Program-made: the position numbers and the translations under genes
Shown here: positions 24,352 through 37,188 of the stretch, piece after piece
Numbering within the stretch: position 1 is the first letter of the stretch
How the letters are laid out: every line of letters begins with the position of its first letter
Notes under the pieces: model-generated
Told to the model about the DNA's origin: nothing
What the model saw: only the letters and a program-made list of their open reading frames with translations
The model's database searches: none
Assembly (NCBI GenBank): GCA_037974665.1
Contig: CM075767.1
Coordinates: forward strand, 30,467,498 to 30,531,497
Reading direction: 5' to 3'
DNA from: Ehretia macrophylla
Taxonomy: Eukaryota > Streptophyta > Magnoliopsida > Boraginales > Ehretiaceae
DNA: 64,000 bases

Positions 24352-24470
24352 GGGTGCGATCATACCAGCACTAATGCCCCGGATCCCATCAGAACTCTGA
24401 AGTTAAGCGTGCTTGGGCGAGAGTAATACTAGGATGGGTGACCCCATGGGAAGTCCTCGTGTTGCACCGC
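24352..24470 (+). rRNA. 5S rRNA: 5S rRNA gene, copy 32
   Basis: Carries A27C, C47T, G75A, C95A and C118G. Confidence 0.91.
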
Positions 24471-25029
24471 CCTTTTCAATTTTTTTTGCTCCGGTTAGGG
24501 TTGCCTAGATACTTTATCCACCACATTTCTATTATCGAATCCCACGGCACCTTGGGCAAGACAACTTCGCTTCACGTGGAGGCTGGGCCAGCAAACCGAG
24601 GGCGTAGGGCTTGTGACCAGGTCACCTTCGCTCCGGTGCCTATAACTTTTGATTCGTAAGGATTTACGCGGCGCACAACATACAGTTGCAAAGCACTCGG
24701 AGAGCTCTACAACGGGGGAAGCCAGCTTGTTCGCTATGCCCTTTTTTGGAGCCCAAAATCGAATGTTTTCATCAGTTTCGTGCCACTTTTCTTTTTTAGC
24801 TATGTTTTTTCGTCCCGGATCGTACGTCGTGAGCTGTTAAAAGGACGACAACCTTACTCGCGGGACATTAGAGGGCCCTACAACACGTCAATATCACGTC
24901 TTGCAAGGATGCTGCGTTGTTGAAGCAGATAGGTTGTTATTAAGACAATTGGGCCTTCTGAATGGGCCATCTCTCTAGGCTGGGACTGTGAACCGTTAAC
25001 ACATAAATGAATTGTGCCCTCAACATGAC

Positions 25030-25148
25030 GGGCGCAATCATACCAGCACTAATGCACCGGATCCCATCAGAACTCCGAAGTTAAGCGTGCTTGGGCGAGA
25101 GTAGTACTAGGATGGGTGACGCCTTAGGAAGTCCTCGTGTTGCACCCC
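25030..25148 (+). rRNA. 5S rRNA: 5S rRNA gene, copy 33
   Basis: Carries T4C, G7A, C92G, C95T and G97A. Confidence 0.91.
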
Positions 25149-25707
25149 ACTTTTCAATTATTTTTCCTCCGATTAGGGTTGCCAGGATACTTTATCCACC
25201 ACATTTCTATTATCGAATCCCACGGCACCTTGGGCAAGACAACTTTGCTTCAAGTGGAGGCTGGGCCCGCAAACCGAGGGATTTGGGCTTGTGACCAGGT
25301 CTTCGACGCTCCGGTGCCCATAACTTTTGATTCGTAAGGAGTTACGCGGTGCACAGCATACCATTGCAAAGCTCTCCGAGAGCTCTACGACAGGTGCAGC
25401 AAGCTTCCTCCATGTGCCGCTTTTTGGAGCCTTAAATCGAACGTTTTCATTAGTTTCGGGCCACTTTTCTTATTAAGCTCTATTTTTTCGTCCCGAATCG
25501 TTCGTTGTGAGCTGTTAAAAGGAAGACAACCTTACTCGCGGGACATTAGAGGGACCTACAACGTGTCGATATCATGTCTTTCGAGGATGCTGCGTTGTTG
25601 AAGTGGATGGGTTGTTGTTAAGCCTATTGGGCCTTCTGAATGGGCCATCTCTCTAGGCTAGGATTGTGAACCGTTAACACATAAAGGAATTGTGCCCTCA
25701 ACATGAC

Positions 25708-25826
25708 GGGTACGATAATAACAGTACTAATGGACCGGATTCCATAAGAACTCCGAAGATATGCGTGCTTGGGCGAGAGTAGTACTAGGATGGGTGACCC
25801 CATGGGAAGTCCTCGTGTTGTACACC
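25708..25826 (+). rRNA. 5S rRNA: 5S rRNA gene, copy 34 (heavily diverged)
   Basis: Carries G5A, C10A, C14A, C18T, C26G, C34T, C39A, T52A, A55T, C95A, C114T and C117A. C18T, C34T and A55T link it to the TATGCAT subfamily, and C26G and C117A to copy 30. Probable pseudogene. Confidence 0.84.
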
Positions 25827-26385
25827 CATTTTCAATTTTCTTTTCCTCCGGTTAGGGTTGCCAAGATACTTTATCCACCACATTTCTATTATCGAATCCC
25901 ACGGCACCTCGGGCAACACAACTTCGCTTCATATGGAGGCTGGGCCGACAAACCAAGGGCGTAGGGCTTGTGACCAGGTCACCTTCGCTCCGGTGCCTAT
26001 AACTTTTGATTCGTAAGGAATTACGCAGCGCACAGCATACCGTTGCAAAGATCTCCGAGTTCTATAAGACGGGGGCAGCTTGCTTGCTCCCCGTACCCTT
26101 TTTGGAGCCCAAAATCTAACGATTTCGTCAGTTTCGGGCCACTTTTCTAATTTTGCTCTGTTTTTTCGTCCCGGATCGTACGTCGTGAGCTATTAAAAGG
26201 ACGAAAAGCTTACTCGAGGGACATTAGAGGACCCTGCAACTCGTCGATATCTCATCTTGCGAGGATGCTGGGTTGTTGAAGCGGATGGGTTGTCGTTAAG
26301 CCCATTGGTCCTTCTAAATGGGCCATCTCTCTAGGCTGGGACTGTGAACCGTTAACACATAAAGGACTTGTGCCCTCAACATGAC

Positions 26386-26504
26386 GGGTGCGATCATACC
26401 AGCACTAATGCACCGGATCCTATCAGAACTCTGAAGTTAAACGTGCTTGGGCGAGAGTACTACTAGGATGGGTGACCCCTTGGGAAGTCCTCGTGTTGCA
26501 CCCC
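26386..26504 (+). rRNA. 5S rRNA: 5S rRNA gene, copy 35
   Basis: Carries C36T, C47T, G56A, G75C and C95T. G56A, G75C and C95T recur together in copy 40 (29,761), five units downstream. Confidence 0.91.
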
Positions 26505-27062
26505 TCTCTTCAATTTTTTTTTCTCCAGTTAGGGTTTCCAAGATACTTTATCCACCACATTTCTATTATCGAATCCCACGGCACCTTGGGCAAGACAACT
26601 TTGCTTCACGTTGAGGCTGGGCTAGTAAACCGAGGGCGTAGGGCTTGTGACCAAGCCTTCTTCGCTCCGGTGCCCATAACTTTTGATCTATAAGGAGTTA
26701 CGCGGCGCAAAGCATACCGTTGGAAAACTCTCCGAGAGCTCTACGACGGGGGTAGCTAGCTTGCTCGCCGTGCCCTTTTTGGAGCCCAAAATTGAACGTT
26801 TTCATCAGTTTCGATCAACTTTTCTAATTTTGCTATGTTTTTACGTCCCGAATCGTACGTCGTGAGTTGTTAAATGGACGACAACCTAGCTCACCGGACA
26901 TTAGAGGGCCCGATAATGCGTCGATATCTCGTCCTGCGAGGATGCTGGGTTGTTGAAGCAGATGGGTTGTCGTTAAGCCCATTGGGCCTTCTGAATGGGC
27001 AATCTCTCTAGGCTGGGACTGTGAATCTTTAACACATAAAGGAATTGTGCCCTCAACATGAT

Positions 27063-27181
27063 GGGTACGATCATACCAGCACTAATGCACCGGATCCCAT
27101 CAAAACTCCGAAGTTAAGCCTGCTTGGGCGAGAGTAGTACTAGGATGGGTGACCCCCTAGGAAGTCCTCGTGTTGCACCCC
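27063..27181 (+). rRNA. 5S rRNA: 5S rRNA gene, copy 36
   Basis: Carries G5A, G41A, G58C and G97A. The C at -1 is T. Confidence 0.91.
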
Positions 27182-27739
27182 CCTTTTCAATTTTTTTGCT
27201 CCGGTTAGGGTTGCCAAGATACTTTATCCACCACATTTCTATTATCGAATCCCACGGCACCTTGGGCAAGACAACTTTGCTTCACGTGGAGGTTGGGCCA
27301 GCAAACCGAGGGCGTAGGGCTTGTGACCAGGTCTCCTTCACTCAGGTGCCCATAACTTTTGATCCGTAAGGAGTTATGCTGCGCACAGCATACCATTGCA
27401 AAGCTCTCCGAGAGCTTTACGACGGGGGTAGCAAGCTTGCGCGTTGTGCCCTTTTTTGGAGCCCAAAATCGATCATTTTCATCATTTTCGGGCCACATTT
27501 CTTTTTTAGCTCTGTTTTTCCGTCCGGGATCGTACGTCATGAGCTGTTAAAAGGATGACAACCTTACTCGCGGGACATTAGAGGGCCCTACAACGCATCG
27601 ATATCACGTCTTGCAAGGATGCAGCGTTGTTGAAGCGACTTGGTTGTTGTTAAGCCCATGGGGCCTTCTGAATGGGCCATCTCTCAAGGCTGGGACTGTG
27701 AACCGTTGACACATAAAGGAATTGTGCCCTCAACATGAT

Positions 27740-27858
27740 GGGTGCAATCATACCGGCACTAATGCACTGGATCCCATCAAAACTCCGAAGTTAAGCGTGG
27801 TTGGGCGAGAGTTGTACTAGGATGGGTGACCCCCTAGGAAGTCCTCGTGTTGCACCCC
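27740..27858 (+). rRNA. 5S rRNA: 5S rRNA gene, copy 37
   Basis: Carries G7A, A16G, C29T, G41A, C61G, A74T and G97A. C29T, A74T and G97A are shared with copy 43, six units (4,050 bp) away. Confidence 0.89.
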
Positions 27859-28415
27859 CCTTTTCAATTTTTTTGCTCCGGATAGGGATGCCAAGATACT
27901 TTATCCACCACATTTCTATTCTCGAATCTCACAGCACGTTGGGCAAGAAAATTTTGCTTCACGTGAAGGGTGGGCCCGTAAACCGAGGGCGTAGGGCTTG
28001 TGACCTGGTCTCCGTCGCTCCGGTGCCCATAACTTTTGATCCGTAAGGAGTTACGCGGCGCATAGAATTTCGTTGCAAAGCTCTCCGAGAGCTCTACGAC
28101 GGGGACATCTACCTTGCTCGCTGTGCCCCTTTTTTGAGCCCAAAATCGAATGTTTTCATCAGTTTCAGGCCACTTTTCTTATTAAGCCCTATTTTTAGGT
28201 CCCGGATCATACGTCGTGAGCTGTTAAAAGGACGACAACCTTACTAGCGGGGCATTAGAGGGCCCTACAATGCGTCGATATCACGTCTTGCGAGGATACT
28301 ACGTTGTTGATGCGGATGGGTTGTTTTTAAGCACATTGGCCTTCTGAATGGGCTATCTCTCTAGGCTGGGACAATGAACCATTAACACATAAAAGAATTG
28401 TGCCCTCAGCATGAC

Positions 28416-28534
28416 GGGTGCGATCATACCAGCACTAATGCACAGGATCCCATCAGAACTCCGAAGTTAAGCGTGCTTGGGCGAGAGTAGTACTAGGATG
28501 GGTGACCCCCTAGGAAGTCCTCGTGTTGCACCCC
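28416..28534 (+). rRNA. 5S rRNA: 5S rRNA gene, copy 38
   Basis: Only C29A and G97A differ. Its spacer has a 9-bp deletion at 28,680/28,681 that is also present after copies 44 and 47. Confidence 0.94.
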
Positions 28535-29082
28535 CCTTTTCAATTTTTTTCCTCCGGTTAGGGTTGCCAATATACTTTATCCACCATATTTCTCTTATCG
28601 AATCCCACGACACCTTGGGCAAGACAACTTCGCTTCACTTGGAGGCTGGGCCCGCAAACCGAGGTTGTAGGGCTTGTGACGTCGCTTCGGTGCCCATAAC
28701 TTTTGATCTGTAAGGAGTTACACGGCGCACAGCATACCGTTGTAAAGCTCTTTGAGAGCTCTACGACGGGGGCAGCTAGCTTGCTCGCCGTGCCCTTTTT
28801 GTAGCCCAAAATCTAAAGTTTTCATCAGTTTCGGGCCACTTTTCTGATTTTGCTGTGTTTTTCCGTTTTGGATCGTACGTCGTGAGCTGTTAAAAGGACG
28901 GCAACCTTACTTGCCAGACATTAGAGGACCCTACAATGCGTCGATATCTCATCTTGCGAGGATGCTGGGTTGTTGAAATGGATGGGTTGTCGTTAAGCCC
29001 ATTGGGCCTTCTGAATGGGCCATCTCTCTAGGCTGGGACTGTGAACCGTCAACACATAAAGGAATTGTGCCCTCAACATGAC

Positions 29083-29201
29083 TGGTGCGATCATACAAGC
29101 ACTAATGCACCAGATCCCATCAGAACTCCGAAGTTAAGCGTGCTTGGGCGAGAGTAGTACTAGGATGGGTGACCCCCATGGAAGTCCTCGTGTTGCACCC
29201 T
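29083..29201 (+). rRNA. 5S rRNA: 5S rRNA gene, copy 39
   Basis: Carries G1T, C15A, G30A, T96A, G97T and C119T. Both ends of the terminal helix are changed. Confidence 0.89.
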
Positions 29202-29760
29202 CCTTTTCAATTTTTTTTAACTCCGGTTAGGGTTGCCAAGATACTTTATCCACCACATTTCTATTATCGAATCCAACGGCACCCTGGGCAAGACAACTTC
29301 GCTTCACGTGGAGGCTGGGCCCGCAAACTGAGGCCGTAGGGCTTGTGACCAGGTCTCCGTCGCTCTGGTGCCCATAACTTTTGATTCGTAAGGAGTTACA
29401 TGGTGCACAGCATACCATTGGAAAGCTCTCTTAGAGCTGTAAGATGGGGGCAGCTAGCTTGCTCGCCGTGCCCTTTTTGGAGCCCAAAATCTAACGTTTT
29501 CGTCTGTTTCGGGCCCCTTTTCTAGTTTTTATATGTTTTTCCGTCCCGGATCGTACGTCGTGAGCTATTAAAAGGACGACAAGCTTACTCGCGCGACATT
29601 ATAGGACCCTACAACACGTCGATATCTCGTCTTGCGAGGATGCTGGGTTGTTGAAGCGGATGGGTTCTCGCTAAGCCCATTGGGCCTTCTGAATGGGCCA
29701 TCTCTCTAGGCTGGGACTGTGAACCGTTAACACATAAAGGAATTGTGCCATCAACAAGAA

Positions 29761-29879
29761 GGATGCGATCATACCAGCACTAATGCACCCGATCCCATCA
29801 GAACTCCGAAGTTAAACGTGCTTGGTCGAGAGTACTACTAGGATGGGTGACCCCTTGGGAAGTCCTCGTGTTGCACCCC
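29761..29879 (+). rRNA. 5S rRNA: 5S rRNA gene, copy 40
   Basis: Carries G3A, G30C, G56A, G66T, G75C and C95T. The leader reads CAAGAA, so the C at -1 is lost. Confidence 0.89.
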
Positions 29880-30436
29880 CCTTTACAATTTTTTTTCTCC
29901 GGTTAGGGTTGCCAAGATACTTTATCTACCACATTTCTATTATCAAATCCCACGGAATCTTGGGCAACACAACTTCGCTTCACGTGGAGGCTGGGCCAGA
30001 AAACTGAGGGCGTAGGGCTTGTGACCAAGTCTTCTTTGCTCCGGTGCCCATAACTTTTGATCCGTAAGGAGTTACGCGGCGCAAAGCATACCGTTGGAAA
30101 GCTCTCCGAGAGCTCTACAACGGGGGTAGCTAGCTTGCTCACCGTGCCCTTTTTGGAGCCCAAAATCGAACGTTTTCATCAGTTTCGGTCCACTTTTCTA
30201 ATTTTGCTCTGTTTTTCCGTCCAGGATCATACATCGTGAGTTGTTAAAAAGACGACAACCTTGCTCGACGGACAATAGAGGGCCCTACAATGCGTCGATA
30301 TCTCGTCTTGCGAGGATGCTGAGTTGTTGAAGCGGATGGGTTGTCGTTAAGCCCATTGGGCCTTCTGAATGGGCCATCTCTCTAGGCTGGGACTGTGAAC
30401 CGTTAACACATAAAGGAATTGTGCCCTCAACATGAC

Positions 30437-30555
30437 GGGTGCGATCATACAAGCACTAATGCACCGGATCCCATCAGAACTTCGAAGTTAAGCGTGCTTG
30501 GGCAAGAGTAGTACTAGGATGGGTGACCCCCTGGGAAGTCCTCGTGTTGCATCCC
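30437..30555 (+). rRNA. 5S rRNA: 5S rRNA gene, copy 41
   Basis: Carries C15A, C46T, G68A and C116T. Confidence 0.92.
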
Positions 30556-31113
30556 CCTTTTCAATTTTTTTTCCTCCGGTTAGGGTTGCCAAGATACTTT
30601 ATCCACCACATTTCTATTATCGAATCCCACGGCACCTTGGGCAAGACAACTTCGCTTCACGTGGAGGCTGGGCCAGCAAACTGAGGGCGTAGTGCTTGTG
30701 ACTGAGTCTTCTTCGCTCCGGTGCCCATAACTTTTGATCCGTAAGGAGTTATGCGGTGCAAAGCATACCGTTGGAAAGCTCTCCGAGAGCTCTACAACGA
30801 GGGAAGCTAGCTTGCTCGTCGTGCCCTTTTTGGAGCCCAAAATCGAACATTTTCATCAGTTTCGGTCCACTTTTCTAGTTTTGCTCTGTTTTTCCGTCCT
30901 GGATCGTACGTCGTGAGCTGTTAAAAGGACGACAACCTTACTCGCGAGACATTAGAGGGCCCTACAACGCGACGATATCTCATCTTGCGAGGATGCTGGG
31001 TTGTTGAAGCGAATGAGTTGTCGTTAAGCCCATTGGGCCTTCTGAATGGGCTATCTCTCTAGGCTAGGACTGTGAACCTTTAACAAATAAAGGAATTGTG
31101 CCATCAACATGAC

Positions 31114-31232
31114 GGGTGCGATCATACCAGCACTAATGCACCGGATCCTATAAGAACTATGAAGTTAAGCGTGCTTGGGCAAGAGTTGTACTAGGATGGA
31201 TGACCCCCTGGGAAGTCCTCGTGTTGCACCCC
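31114..31232 (+). rRNA. 5S rRNA: 5S rRNA gene, copy 42
   Basis: Carries C36T, C39A, C46A, C47T, G68A, A74T and G87A. C39A, C46A and C47T recur in copy 82 (58,730), 27 kb away. Confidence 0.88.
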
Positions 31233-31789
31233 CCTTTTCAATTTTTTCACTCCGGTTAGGGTTGCCAAGATACTTTATCCACCACATTTCTATTATCGAA
31301 TCCCACGGCAACTTGGGCAAGACAACTTCGCTTCACGTGGAGGCTGGGCCAGCAAACTGAGGGCGTAGGGCTTGTGACCGAGTCTTCTTTGCTCCGGTGC
31401 CCATAACTTTTGAACCGTAAGGAGTTACGCGGCGCAAAGCATACCGTTGGAAAGCTCTCCGAGAGCTCTATGACGAGGGTAGCTAGCTTGCTAGTCGTGC
31501 CCTTTTTGGAGCCCAAAATTGATCATTTTCATCAGTTTCGGGCCACGTTTCTAATTTAGCTCTGTTTTTTCGTCCGGGATCGTACGTCGTGAGCTGTTAA
31601 AAGGATGACAACCTTACTCGCGGGACATTAGAGGGCCCTACAACGCGTCGATATCACGTCTTGCGAGGATGCTGCGTTGTTGAAGCGGCTTGGTTGTTGT
31701 TAAGCCCATTGGTCCTTCTGAATGGGCCATCTCTCTAGGCTGGGACTGTGAACCGTTAACACATAAAGGAATTGTGCCCTCAACATGAT

Positions 31790-31908
31790 GGGTGTGATCA
31801 TACCAGCACTAATGCACTGGATCCCATCAGAACTCCGAAGTTAAGCGTGCTTGGGCGAGAGTTGTACTAGGATGGGTGACCCCCTAGGAAGTCCTCGTGT
31901 TGCACCCC
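31790..31908 (+). rRNA. 5S rRNA: 5S rRNA gene, copy 43
   Basis: Carries C6T, C29T, A74T and G97A. Six-unit partner of copy 37. Both spacers share the words TTCTCGAATC and GACCTGGTC. Confidence 0.92.
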
Positions 31909-32466
31909 CCATTTCAATTTTTTTGCTCCGGTTAGGGTTGCCAAGATACTTTATCCACAACATTTCTATTCTCGAATCCCACGGCACCTTGGGCAAGACA
32001 AATTCGCTTCACGTGGAGGCTGGGCCCGTAAACCGAGGTCGTATATCTTGTGACCTGGTCTCCGTCGCTCTGGTGCCCATAACTTTTGATCCGTAAGGAG
32101 TTACGCGGCGCATAGCATTCCGTTGCAAAGCTCTCCGAGAGTTCTACGACGGGGGTATCTAGCTTGCTCGATGTGCCCCTTTTTGGAGCCCAAAATCGAA
32201 CGTTTTCATCAATTTCTGGCCACTTTTCTTATTAAGCTCTATTTTTCGGTCCCGGATAGTACGTTGTGAGCTGTTAAAAGGACGACAACCTTACAAGCGG
32301 GACATTAGAGGGCCTTACAATGCGTCGATATCACCTCTTGCGAGGATGCTGCGTTGTTGATGCGGATGGGTTGTTGTTAAGCACATTGGGCATTCTGAAT
32401 GGGCCATCTCTCCAGGCTGGGACTGTGAACCGTTAACACATAAAGGAATTGTGCCCTAAACATGAC

Positions 32467-32585
32467 GGGTGCGATCATACCTGCACTAATGCACCGGATC
32501 CCATCAGAACTCTGAAGTTAAGCGTGCTTGGGCGAGAGTAGTACTAGGATGGGTGACCCACTAGGAAGTCCTCGTGTTGCACCCC
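32467..32585 (+). rRNA. 5S rRNA: 5S rRNA gene, copy 44
   Basis: Carries A16T, C47T, C94A and G97A. Its spacer has the 9-bp deletion (32,732/32,733) shared with units 38 and 47. Confidence 0.92.
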
Positions 32586-33134
32586 CCTTTTCAATTTTTT
32601 TTCCTCCTGTTAGGGTTGCCAAGATACTTTATCCACGACATTTCTATTATCGAATCCCACGGCACCTTGGGCAAGACAACTTCGCTTCACGTGGAGGCTG
32701 GGACCGCAAACCGATGGCGTAGGGCTTGTGACGTCGCTTCGGTGCCCATAACTTTTGATCCGTAAGGAGTTACGCGGCGCACAGCATACCGTTGGAAAGC
32801 TTTCTAAGAGCTCTACGACGGGGGCAGCTAGCTTGCTCGCCGTGCCCTTTTTGGAGCCCAAAATCTAAAGTTTCCATCAGTTTCAGGCCATTTTTCTCAT
32901 TTCGCTCTGTTTTTCCGTTCTGGATCGTACGTCGTGAGCTGTTAAAAGGATGAAAACATTACTCACCGGACATTAGAGGACCCTACAATGCGTTTATATC
33001 TCATCTTGCAAGGATGCTGGGTTGTTGAAGCGGATGGGTTGTCGTTAAGCCCATTGGGCCTTCTGAACGGGCCATCTCTCTAGGCTGGGACTATGAACCG
33101 TTAACACATAAAGGAATTGTGCCCTCAACATGAC

Positions 33135-33253
33135 AGGTGTGATCATACCAGCACTATCGCACCAGATCCCACCAGAACTCCGAAGTTAAGCAAGCTTGGG
33201 CAAGAGTAATACTTGGATGGGTGACCCCCTGGGAAGTCCTCGTGTTACACCCC
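33135..33253 (+). rRNA. 5S rRNA: 5S rRNA gene, copy 45 (heavily diverged)
   Basis: About 12 changes: G1A, C6T, A23T, T24C, G30A, T38C, G58A, T59A, G68A, G75A, A80T and G113A. Box A reads GTTAAGCAAG. Probable pseudogene. Confidence 0.85.
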
Positions 33254-33812
33254 CCTTTTCAATTTTTTTTCCTCTGGTTAGGGTTGCCAAGATAATTTAT
33301 CCACCACATTTCTATTATCGAATCCCACGGCACCTTGGGCAAGACAACTTCGCTTCACGTGGAGGGTTGGCCAGCAAACCCAAGGCGTAGGGCTTGTGAC
33401 CAGGTCTCGTTCGCTCTGGTGCCCATAACTTTTGATCTGTAAGGAGTTACGCTGCGCACAACATACCATTTTAAAGCTCTCCGAGAGCTTTAGGATGGGG
33501 GCAGCTAGCTTGCTCGCTCTGCCCTTTTTTGAAGCCTAAAATCGAACGTTTTCATCAGTTTCAGGCCATTTTTCTTTTTTAGCTCTATTTTTTCGTCCAG
33601 GATCGTACATCGTGAGCTGATAAAAGGACGACAACCTTACTCACGGGACATTAGAGGGCCCTACAACGCGTCGATATCACGTTTTGCCAGGATGCTGTGT
33701 TGTTGAAGCGGATGGGTTGTTATTAAGCCCATTGGGCCTTCTGAATGGGCCATCTCTCTAGGTTGGGACTGTGAACCGTTAACACATAAAGGAATTATGC
33801 CCTCAACATGAC

Positions 33813-33931
33813 GGGTGCGATCATACCAGCACTAATGCACCAGATCCCATCAGAACTCCGAACTTAAGTGTACTTGGGCGAGAGTTGTACTAGGATGGGT
33901 GACACCCTAGGAAGTCCTCATGTTGCACCCC
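33813..33931 (+). rRNA. 5S rRNA: 5S rRNA gene, copy 46
   Basis: Carries G30A, G51C, C57T, G60A, A74T, C92A, G97A and G108A. Three changes lie in box A, so it is likely impaired. Confidence 0.87.
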
Positions 33932-34489
33932 CCTTTTCAATTTTTTTTCCTTCGGTTAGGGTTGCCAAGATACTTTATCCACCACATTTCAATTATCGAA
34001 TCCCACGGCACCTTGGGCAAAACAAATTCGCTTCACGTGAAGGCTGGGTCCGCAAACCGAGGTCGTAGGGCTTGTGATCAGGTCTTCGTCGCTACGCTGC
34101 CCATACCTTTTGATCCATAAGGAGTTATGCGGTGCACAGCATACCGTTGCAAAACTCTTCGAGAGCTCTACTATGGGGGCATAGAGCTTGCTTGTTGTGC
34201 CCTTTTTGGAGCACAAAATCGAACGTTGTTATTGTTTTTGGGCCACTTTTATTATTAAGCTCTATTTTTCGGTACCGGATCATACGTCGTGAGTTGTTAA
34301 AAGGATAACAACCCTACTCGTGGGACATTAGAGGGCCTTACAACGCGTCAATATCACGTCTTGCGAGGATGCTGCGTTGTTGATGCGGATGGGTTATTGT
34401 TAAGCACATTGGGCTTTCTGAATGGGCCATCTCTCTAGGTTGGGACTATGAACCATTAACACATAAAGGAATTGTGCCCTCAACATGAC

Positions 34490-34608
34490 GGGTGTGATCA
34501 TACCAGCACTAAGGCACCGGATCCCATTTGAACTCCGAAGTTAAGCGTGCTTGGGCGAGAGTAGTACTAGGATGGGTGACCCCTTGGGAAGTCCTCGTGT
34601 TGCACCCC
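34490..34608 (+). rRNA. 5S rRNA: 5S rRNA gene, copy 47
   Basis: Carries C6T, T24G, C39T, A40T and C95T. The internal promoter is close to consensus. Its spacer has the shared 9-bp deletion (34,755/34,756). Confidence 0.91.
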
Positions 34609-35156
34609 CCTTTTCAATTTTTTTTCCTCCTGTTAGGGTTGCCAAGATACTTTATCCACTACATTTCTATTATCGAATCCCACGGCACCTTGGGCAAGAC
34701 AACTTCGCTTCACGTGGAGGCTGGGCACGTAAACCGAGAGCGTAGGGCTTGTGACGTCGCTCCGATACCCATAACTTTTGATCTGTAAGGAGTTACGGGG
34801 CGCACAACATACCGTTGGAAAGCTCTCCGAGAGCTCTACGACGGGGGCAGCTAGCTTGCTCGCCGTGCCCTTTTTGGAGCCCAAAATCTAAAGTTTTCAT
34901 CAGTTTCGGGCCACTTTTCTGATTTTGCTCTGTTTTCCGTCCCGGATCGTACGTCGTTAGCTATTAAAAGGACGACAACCTTACTCGCCGAACATTAGAG
35001 GACCCTACAACGCGTCGATATCTCATCTTGCGAGAATACTGGGTTGTTAAAGCGGATGGGTTGTCGTTAACCCCATTGGGCCTTCTGAATGGGCCATCTC
35101 TCTATGCTAGGACTGTGAACCGTTAACACATAAAGGAATTGTGCCCTCAACATGAC

Positions 35157-35275
35157 GAGTGCGATCATACCAGCACTAATGCCCCGGATCCCATTAGAAC
35201 TCCGAAGTTAAGCGTGCTTGGGCGAGAGTAGTACTAGGATGGGTGACCCCATGGGAAGTCCTAGTGTTGCACCCC
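35157..35275 (+). rRNA. 5S rRNA: 5S rRNA gene, copy 48
   Basis: Carries G2A, A27C, C39T, C95A and C107A. Confidence 0.91.
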
Positions 35276-35833
35276 CCTTTTCAATTTTTTTTCCTCCGGT
35301 TAGGGTTGCCGAGATACTTTATCCACCACATTTCTATTATCAAATCCCACGGCACCTTGGGCAAGACAACTTCGCTTCACGTGGAGGCTGGGCCCGCAAA
35401 CCGAAGGCGTAGGGCTTGTGACCAGGTCTCCGTCACTTCAGTGCCCATAACTTTTGATTCGTAAGGAGTTACACGGTGCATAGCATACCTTTGGAAAGCT
35501 CTCTGAAAGCACTACGACGGGGGCAGCTAGCTTCCTCGCCGTGCCCTTTTCAGAGCCCGGAATTTAGCCTTTTCGTCAGTTTCGTGCCACTTTTCTAGTT
35601 TGGCTTTGTTTTTTCTTCCCGGATCGTACGTCGTGAGCTGTTAAAAGGATGACAAGCTTACTCGCGGGACATTGGAGGACCCTACAATGCGTAGATATCT
35701 CGTCTTGCGAGGATGCTAGATTGTTGAAGCGGATGGGTTGTCGTTAAGCCCATTTGGCCTTCTGAATGGGCCATCTCTCTAGGCTGGGACTGTGAACCGT
35801 TAACACGTAAATGAATTGTGCCCTCAACATGAC

Positions 35834-35952
35834 GGGTGCGATCATACCAGCACTAATGCACCGGATCCCATCAGAACTCCGAAGTTAAGCGTGCTTGGGC
35901 GAGAGTAGTACTAGGATGGGTGACGCCCTGTGAAGTCCTCGTTTTGCACCCC
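35834..35952 (+). rRNA. 5S rRNA: 5S rRNA gene, copy 49
   Basis: Carries C92G, G98T and G110T, all shared with copy 51 (two units, 1,355 bp downstream). Confidence 0.93.
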
Positions 35953-36511
35953 CCTTTTCAATTTTTTTTTCCTCCGGGTAAGGTTGCCAAGATACTTTAT
36001 CCACCACATTTCTATTATCGAATCCCACGGCACCTTGGGAAAGACAACTTCGCTTCACGTGGAGGCTGGGCCAGTAAACCGAGGGCGTAGGGCTTGTGAC
36101 CAAGTCTCCTTCGCTCTGGTGCCCATAACTTTTGATCTGTAAGGAGTTACGCGGCAGAAAGCATACCGTTGGAAAGCACTCCGAGAGCTCTACGACGGGG
36201 GTATCTAGCTTGCTCACAGTGCCCTTTTTGGAGCCCAAAATTGAACGTTTTCATCAGTTTCGGTCCACTCTTCTAATTTTGCTCTGTTTTTCCTTCCCAG
36301 ATCGTACATCGTGAGCTGTTAAAAGGACGACAACCTTACTCGCTGGACATTAGTGGGCCCTACAACGAGTCAATATCTCATCCTGCGAGGATGCTGGGTT
36401 GTTGAAGCGGATAGGTTGTCGTTAAGCCCATTGGGCCTTCTGAATAGGCCATCTCTCTAGGCTGGGACTGTGAACCGTTAACACATAAAGGAATTGTGCC
36501 CTCAACATGAC

Positions 36512-36630
36512 GGGTGCAATCATACCAGTATTAATGCACCAGATCCCATCAGATCTCCGAAGTTAAGCGTGCTTGGGCGAGAGTAGTACTATGATGGGTG
36601 ACCCCCTGGGAAGTCCTCATGTTACAACCC
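36512..36630 (+). rRNA. 5S rRNA: 5S rRNA gene, copy 50
   Basis: Carries G7A, C18T, C20T, G30A, A43T, G81T, G108A, G113A and C116A. Five of these recur in copy 52. Likely inactive. Confidence 0.87.
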
Positions 36631-37188
36631 CCTTTTCAATTTTTTTTGCTCCGGTTAGGGTTGCCCAGATACTTTATCCCCCACATTTCTATTATCGAAT
36701 CCCACAGCACCTTGGGCAAGACAACTTCGCTTCACGTGGAGGCTGGGCCAGCAAACCGAGGGCGTAGGGCTTGTGACCAGGTCTCCGTCGCTCCGGTGGC
36801 CATAACTTTTGATCTGTAAGGAGTTACACAGCGTACAGCATACCGTTGCAAAGCTCTATGAGAGCTCTACGATAGGGGCAGCTAGCTTGCTCGCTGTGCC
36901 CTTTTTGGATCCCAAAATCGAACGTTTTCAATAGTTTCTGAACAATTTTCTAAGTTTGCTCTGTGTTTCCGTCCCAGATCGTACGTCGTGAGCTGTTAAA
37001 TGGATGACAACCTTACTCGGGGGACATTAGAGGGCCCTACAACACGTCGATATCTAGTCTTGCGAGGATGTTGGGATGTTGAAGTGGATGGGTTGTTGTT
37101 AAGCCCATTGGGCCTTCTGAATGGGCCATCTCTCCAGGCTGGGATTGTGAACCGTTAACACACAAATGAATTGAGCCCTCAACATGAC

